This document shows positions 5,766 through 8,264 of a stretch of DNA of 8,264 nucleotides, in pieces. A model generated the notes under the pieces. It was not told where the DNA came from. It was given only the letters and a program-made list of their open reading frames with translations, and ran no database searches. Each line of letters starts with the position of its first letter. Within the stretch, counting starts at the first letter, position 1. Made by a program: the position numbers and the translations under genes. The stretch lies in NCBI GenBank assembly GCA_002389265.1, contig DGOD01000021.1:1-8264 (forward strand), read 5' to 3'. This stretch comes from Gammaproteobacteria bacterium UBA4475 (GTDB lineage: Bacteria > Pseudomonadota > Gammaproteobacteria > Pseudomonadales > Azotimanducaceae).

Positions 5766-7280
5766 TTATTCTTGGCTCGCCGTGGGTTGCTTCGTCGGTG
5801 ACGACTTACGCTGACCGGCGTTGCGCTTCTTATAGAAGGACTTGATGTCGTGCTCGGCGTGGTGATCGAGAATCCGCGACAAAGTTCGACCAATTTTAGT
5901 GCAAATTTTGATTCGCTCAAGCTGCGGCCAGGTCGCGCGCTCGCCTTCCAGTATCAGGTCTTCAATTTCCTTCGCGTTCAGCCGAGCAAGGAGATTTTGT
6001 GGGTCGACGTAATTGAAACTGGGGACAATATTGATATCACCCTCGTAATTCTGAGCCATCACCGAATAAAACATACTCATGCCTTGGCCGATGCTAGGGA
6101 CCTGGCGCAGGTAGCGCCGAGAGAACTTCTCGCTGGCGCGAAGGATTTCATGGGTCGTGTGACGCAGGATGTTTTTAGTCAGGTCTGGCATGGGGACAAA
6201 TTTCGCCGTGCTCATCATGGCCAGGGCCAGTGGGTTGGCTTGACTGACAATATAGTGATTGACGCCATAAAGTCTGGCCAGGCGTTTAGCGGGCAGGTCG
6301 TCGGTCACGGCGCCATCTACCCAGCGGCGGTTGGGCAGGTAAGGCTGCGGTTCGCCATAAACATTTTTGGCCATCAACATGACCGGGGGAAAGACGCCGG
6401 GTACCGCGCAGGATGCCAGTACTGCGGTGCGAATATACACATTCGGTGAGGTAATAGCATTCATCAGACGAGAAGATTGGTGCTCTTCCATGGGTGCGAT
6501 CGTAACGCTGATGGAGCGCCCAGTTTTTTCGTAGGCTTCCTGAAAAGTCATATCGGGAATAGTCGATTCCAGCATCAGGCGCAGGGTGTCTGCATCCATT
6601 TGTGGTCGGACCTTGCCCCATGGGCGCTGTTCCAGATCATCGTCAAAGGGGTCCAGCATATTGTTACCGATCAGCACCACCTCAAGCTCCTCATTAGTGT
6701 GAGTGCCCAGGACAGCAGCGAAGATGGATCCAGCGCTGGAGCCCGAGATGATGTCTGGTAGCAGATCGTGCTGCAGTAGCGCTTTGACGACACCGTGGTG
6801 AAAATGCCCCAGGGATCCGGCGCCGGATAACATCAGTGCCGAACTGCCAAAGCACAGATTGGCACGGTGGAAAAAATCAATCTTGTCTTCGTGAGTGATT
6901 TCGTCGGATTCTGGCAGGTCACTGATATGTTGGAGCGCATCGACAATCTCATCGACGTAATCTTCGATCAGCTTCTTCGTGCCGACCTTGGATTGATTAT
7001 ATAAGGCACTATTGCCCATGCCGCCCTGATTGCCATGAATACCCTGGTTGAGGGCGTACAATAAGCCCACATCATCGTGATTAGCCCGCAGCTTGCGCAG
7101 CTCGTCAACTCGGCTCTGGATATTGAGATAGTCATACTTTGAAGATTGTTGCTCCTGGCGCCATTTGTCTCGCCGTGTGGCAGTATCGTGCTCATGGGCA
7201 GCTTCGAGCCACTCCTCGTGACTCTTGGCTCGACGCATTTTTCTATCATACTTTGACTGGGATGAGCTCATCGACAGCAT
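5766..7280 (-). CDS. patatin-like phospholipase with N-terminal DUF3336 domain
   Basis: This 504-residue patatin-fold serine acyl hydrolase has a charged helical N-terminal region (about 1-140) resembling DUF3336, the domain that precedes patatin in yeast Tgl3/4/5 and plant SDP1 lipases. The catalytic domain starts with the Gly-rich oxyanion loop SGAGSLGHFHHG at 152-163. The nucleophile motif GSSAG is at 180-184 (Ser182) and the dyad Asp is in WVDGAVTDDLP at 320-330 (Asp322). All catalytic elements are intact. No signal peptide is present, so it acts inside the cell, probably on membrane phospholipids or stored acylglycerols. The C-terminus (about 485-504) is basic, Ser/Pro-rich and probably disordered. 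The ATG at 7278-7280 has AAGG eight bases upstream; the ATG at codon 4 is a weaker alternative. It has its own TATAAT promoter and shares a terminator with the convergent SDR gene. Substrate specificity is not readable. Confidence 0.95.
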   Translation of the reverse strand: MLSMSSSQSKYDRKMRRAKSHEEWLEAAHEHDTATRRDKWRQEQQSSKYDYLNIQSRVDELRKLRANHDDVGLLYALNQGIHGNQGGMGNSALYNQSKVGTKKLIEDYVDEIVDALQHISDLPESDEITHEDKIDFFHRANLCFGSSALMLSGAGSLGHFHHGVVKALLQHDLLPDIISGSSAGSIFAAVLGTHTNEELEVVLIGNNMLDPFDDDLEQRPWGKVRPQMDADTLRLMLESTIPDMTFQEAYEKTGRSISVTIAPMEEHQSSRLMNAITSPNVYIRTAVLASCAVPGVFPPVMLMAKNVYGEPQPYLPNRRWVDGAVTDDLPAKRLARLYGVNHYIVSQANPLALAMMSTAKFVPMPDLTKNILRHTTHEILRASEKFSRRYLRQVPSIGQGMSMFYSVMAQNYEGDINIVPSFNYVDPQNLLARLNAKEIEDLILEGERATWPQLERIKICTKIGRTLSRILDHHAEHDIKSFYKKRNAGQRKSSPTKQPTASQE

Positions 7281-7330
7281 GTTTGTTACCTTCTAAATCC
7301 ATTGATCGCGGAAATTGTATTGTGCAGTGC

Positions 7331-7358
7331 ATTATAGATAAAGCCGAGGCTTTGGCTA
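7331..7358 (-). promoter_or_regulatory. sigma-70-like promoter of the patatin gene
   Basis: On the minus strand a perfect TATAAT (-10) occupies 7331-7336, and TAGCCA, four of six matches to TTGACA, lies 16 bases upstream at 7353-7358. Transcription would start near 7324, about 44 bases before the patatin ATG. The AAAGCC/GGCTTT palindrome at 7340-7353 lies in the spacer and could be an operator. Confidence 0.5.
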
Positions 7359-7426
7359 GATTTAAATTTTGCACCGGGTGCCGCCCTTCACAGGGCGCCG
7401 ATATTGCTGTGCAGCTTCACTAGGGT

Positions 7427-7462
7427 CTTTTGGGCGACGAGCAAGGCTTTTCTGGCGAGGAG
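7427..7462 (+). repeat. imperfect direct repeat CTTTT-n-GGCGA-n-GAG, two copies
   Basis: CTTTTGGGCGACGAG (7427-7441) and CTTTTCTGGCGAGGAG (7447-7462) match except for one inserted base and two substitutions. Their starts are 20 bp apart, close to two helical turns. They lie just upstream of and overlapping the -35 region of the TATAAC box. This would suit a pair of activator or repressor half-sites, but could be chance. Confidence 0.3.
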
Positions 7463-7476
7463 AATTTAGGTATAAC
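7448..7476 (+). promoter_or_regulatory. weak promoter candidate for the hydratase gene
   Basis: TATAAC at 7471-7476 matches five of six bases of the -10 consensus. The best -35 at a 17-base spacing is TTTTCT (7448-7453), which matches poorly, so an activator would probably be needed. Transcription from it would start near 7483 and run through the hairpin at 7509-7549. Confidence 0.3.
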
Positions 7477-7508
7477 TGGTTGCCTTTCATCGAGAATGAT
7501 CTGCGAGG

Positions 7509-7549
7509 CATTGGCGCGTGGGGCTGTTCGGCGCGCCAATGGAATTTTT
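7509..7549 (+). terminator. terminator-like hairpin in the leader of the hydratase gene
   Basis: CATTGGCGCG (7509-7518) and CGCGCCAATG (7532-7541) form a perfect 10-bp GC-rich stem around a 13-base loop. After GAA comes a run of five T (7545-7549). This is the shape of an intrinsic terminator on the plus strand, placed about 50 bp before the hydratase start codon. It could act as an attenuator, as the end of a short RNA, or instead be an operator palindrome for a dimeric regulator. Confidence 0.45.
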
Positions 7550-7599
7550 ACGCCATCGATTCTCTGATTCAGATGAATGGCAAGAGGGAAAGTAACCGA

Positions 7600-8264
7600 A
7601 TGACTGAAACGAACCACGAATTTGCCCGCCGCGCCCTGGCCGCCCATGAGGCATGTGAGCCCATGCCTTTGTTAAGTGATAGCGAAGACCCTATTCTGAG
7701 TCGTGGTTATGAGCTGCAGCGGGCCTATGTTGATTTGTTGCTGGCGGGGATGAGTCAGCCCCGGCATATTCGGGGGTTCAAGGCGGCGCTCACCAACACA
7801 CCAGCTCAGCAGTCTATGGGTATGACGACGCCGGCCGGTGGTGTTTTGGTGTCGGGACATGAGTACCCGTCACCATGTCAGATCAAACTGGCAGATTTTT
7901 GCCGGCCGATCATAGAGACGGAAATTGGCTATCGAATAAGCCGGGCGGTCACCCATCCGGTCAGCCTTGAAAACCTCAACGAGTATATCGATTGCTCATT
8001 GCCGATGGTTGAGATTGCCGATGCTGGCTATGCCACCCCCAATCCTGCTGGCAGGGCTATGTCTGGCGCTGACTTGGTGGCCGCCAACTCGGCAGCAGGT
8101 GGCTATATTATCGGCTTAGCCGATCTGCAGCCCGTGAACCCAGACGACATTGAAGTGACGCTGCACCGCGGTGACGAAGCATTGAGCCGCGCTCATGGTC
8201 GCGATGCGATGGGCAGTCAAGCCGCGGTCCTGGTTTGGCTCATCAATCATTCTCTGGCCCAGGG
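7600..8264 (+). CDS. 2-keto-4-pentenoate hydratase-like protein (MhpD type, FAH superfamily), 3' truncated
   Basis: The frame is open from ATG 7600 to the window edge, giving 221 residues; related hydratases have about 260-270, so about 40-50 are missing. It matches MhpD-type hydratases, which add water to 2-hydroxypenta-2,4-dienoate-like products of meta-cleavage pathways. Lys61 in RGFKAALTN fits the family's GxKxGLTS position. The metal-ligand pattern is Glu106 and Glu108 (IETEIGY) with Glu138 (MVEIAD). Further family blocks are SGADLVAANSAAGGYIIG at 155-172 and SRAHGRDAMGSQAAVLVWL at 196-214. An in-frame ATG at 7573 lacks a ribosome site and would add nine residues; 7600 has AGAGGG 11-12 bases upstream and gives family-like numbering. 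It diverges from the patatin gene across a long regulatory region, so it probably begins a new catabolic operon continuing to the right. The specific substrate is uncertain. Confidence 0.9.
   Translation, partial: MTETNHEFARRALAAHEACEPMPLLSDSEDPILSRGYELQRAYVDLLLAGMSQPRHIRGFKAALTNTPAQQSMGMTTPAGGVLVSGHEYPSPCQIKLADFCRPIIETEIGYRISRAVTHPVSLENLNEYIDCSLPMVEIADAGYATPNPAGRAMSGADLVAANSAAGGYIIGLADLQPVNPDDIEVTLHRGDEALSRAHGRDAMGSQAAVLVWLINHSLAQ

Larger units (their letters stand above)
7281..7599. other. 319-bp divergent intergenic region
   Basis: This stretch lies between the leftward patatin gene and the rightward hydratase gene and contains no credible coding frame. From left to right it holds the patatin leader and a TATAAT promoter (minus strand), a short palindrome AAAGCC-GA-GGCTTT at 7340-7353 inside that promoter's spacer, and a 6-bp stem CGCCCT/AGGGCG at 7382-7397. 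It continues with imperfect direct repeats (7427-7462), a TATAAC box (7471-7476) and a terminator-like hairpin (7509-7549). An AGAGGG ribosome site lies before the hydratase ATG. Confidence 0.7.

Noticed and set aside
5210..5920. 236-residue minus-strand open frame
   Set aside because: It lies antisense to the well-supported SDR, crosses the terminator hairpin and the end of the patatin gene, and its translation is low-complexity with no family motif.
5850..6449. 199-residue plus-strand open frame
   Set aside because: It is antisense to the patatin catalytic domain, whose motifs are unambiguous; no domain or ribosome site supports it.
7382..7397. 6-bp stem CGCCCT/AGGGCG as a terminator
   Set aside because: The stem is short and no T-run follows on either strand.
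7420..7647. 75-residue minus-strand open frame in the divergent intergenic region
   Set aside because: It has no ribosome site or recognisable family, and it overlaps the hydratase start and the hairpin.
1..8264. CRISPR array, tRNA, insertion sequence, phage or defence genes
   Set aside because: No regularly spaced repeats, tRNA-like CCA arms, transposase motifs, terminal inverted repeats or defence domains were seen; every long frame is explained by metabolic or conserved hypothetical genes.

Overview
The window looks like chromosomal DNA of a Gram-negative bacterium, most probably a free-living marine-type gammaproteobacterium. The reasons are moderate GC, canonical AAGGAG/GGAG ribosome binding sites, dense gene packing, and a gene set rich in acyl-CoA, short-chain dehydrogenase and lipase functions. 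That placement is an inference from general gene style; no rRNA or marker gene is present. There is no tRNA, CRISPR array, insertion sequence or phage gene.

Left block (1-4751, minus strand). Six genes run in the same direction with short gaps or overlaps. In order of transcription they are: a 6-pyruvoyl-tetrahydropterin synthase (PTPS/QueD)-fold protein; a short-chain dehydrogenase (SDR) whose ATG overlaps the PTPS stop (ATGA); a COG1738/YhhQ-type queuosine-precursor transporter; a DUF924 protein that starts with TTG and whose Shine-Dalgarno sequence overlaps the transporter stop; a TTC38-like tetratricopeptide protein; and a crotonase-fold enzyme. The spacing supports one operon, although a 49-bp gap before the transporter could hold another promoter. 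The PTPS homologue keeps its zinc ligands but lacks the usual catalytic Cys and other pterin-site residues. The pair therefore looks like a pterin-type pathway of unknown product rather than ordinary queuosine synthesis.

Middle block (4752-5765). A divergent intergenic region separates the operon from a plus-strand NAD-type SDR. A five-codon open frame with a strong Shine-Dalgarno sequence lies directly before this SDR and ends in TAATG, which suggests translational coupling. A 13-bp perfect hairpin lies between the SDR and the convergent patatin gene and probably serves as a two-way terminator.

Right block (5766-8264). A minus-strand patatin-like phospholipase with an N-terminal DUF3336 domain has a recognisable TATAAT promoter. 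A 319-bp divergent intergenic region follows, holding imperfect direct repeats, a weak promoter-like site and a terminator-like hairpin. It leads into a plus-strand 2-keto-4-pentenoate hydratase (MhpD-like, FAH superfamily) that is cut by the window edge. Together with the crotonase and SDRs this suggests catabolism of lipid or aromatic/alicyclic carbon, but no complete pathway can be read from this window.
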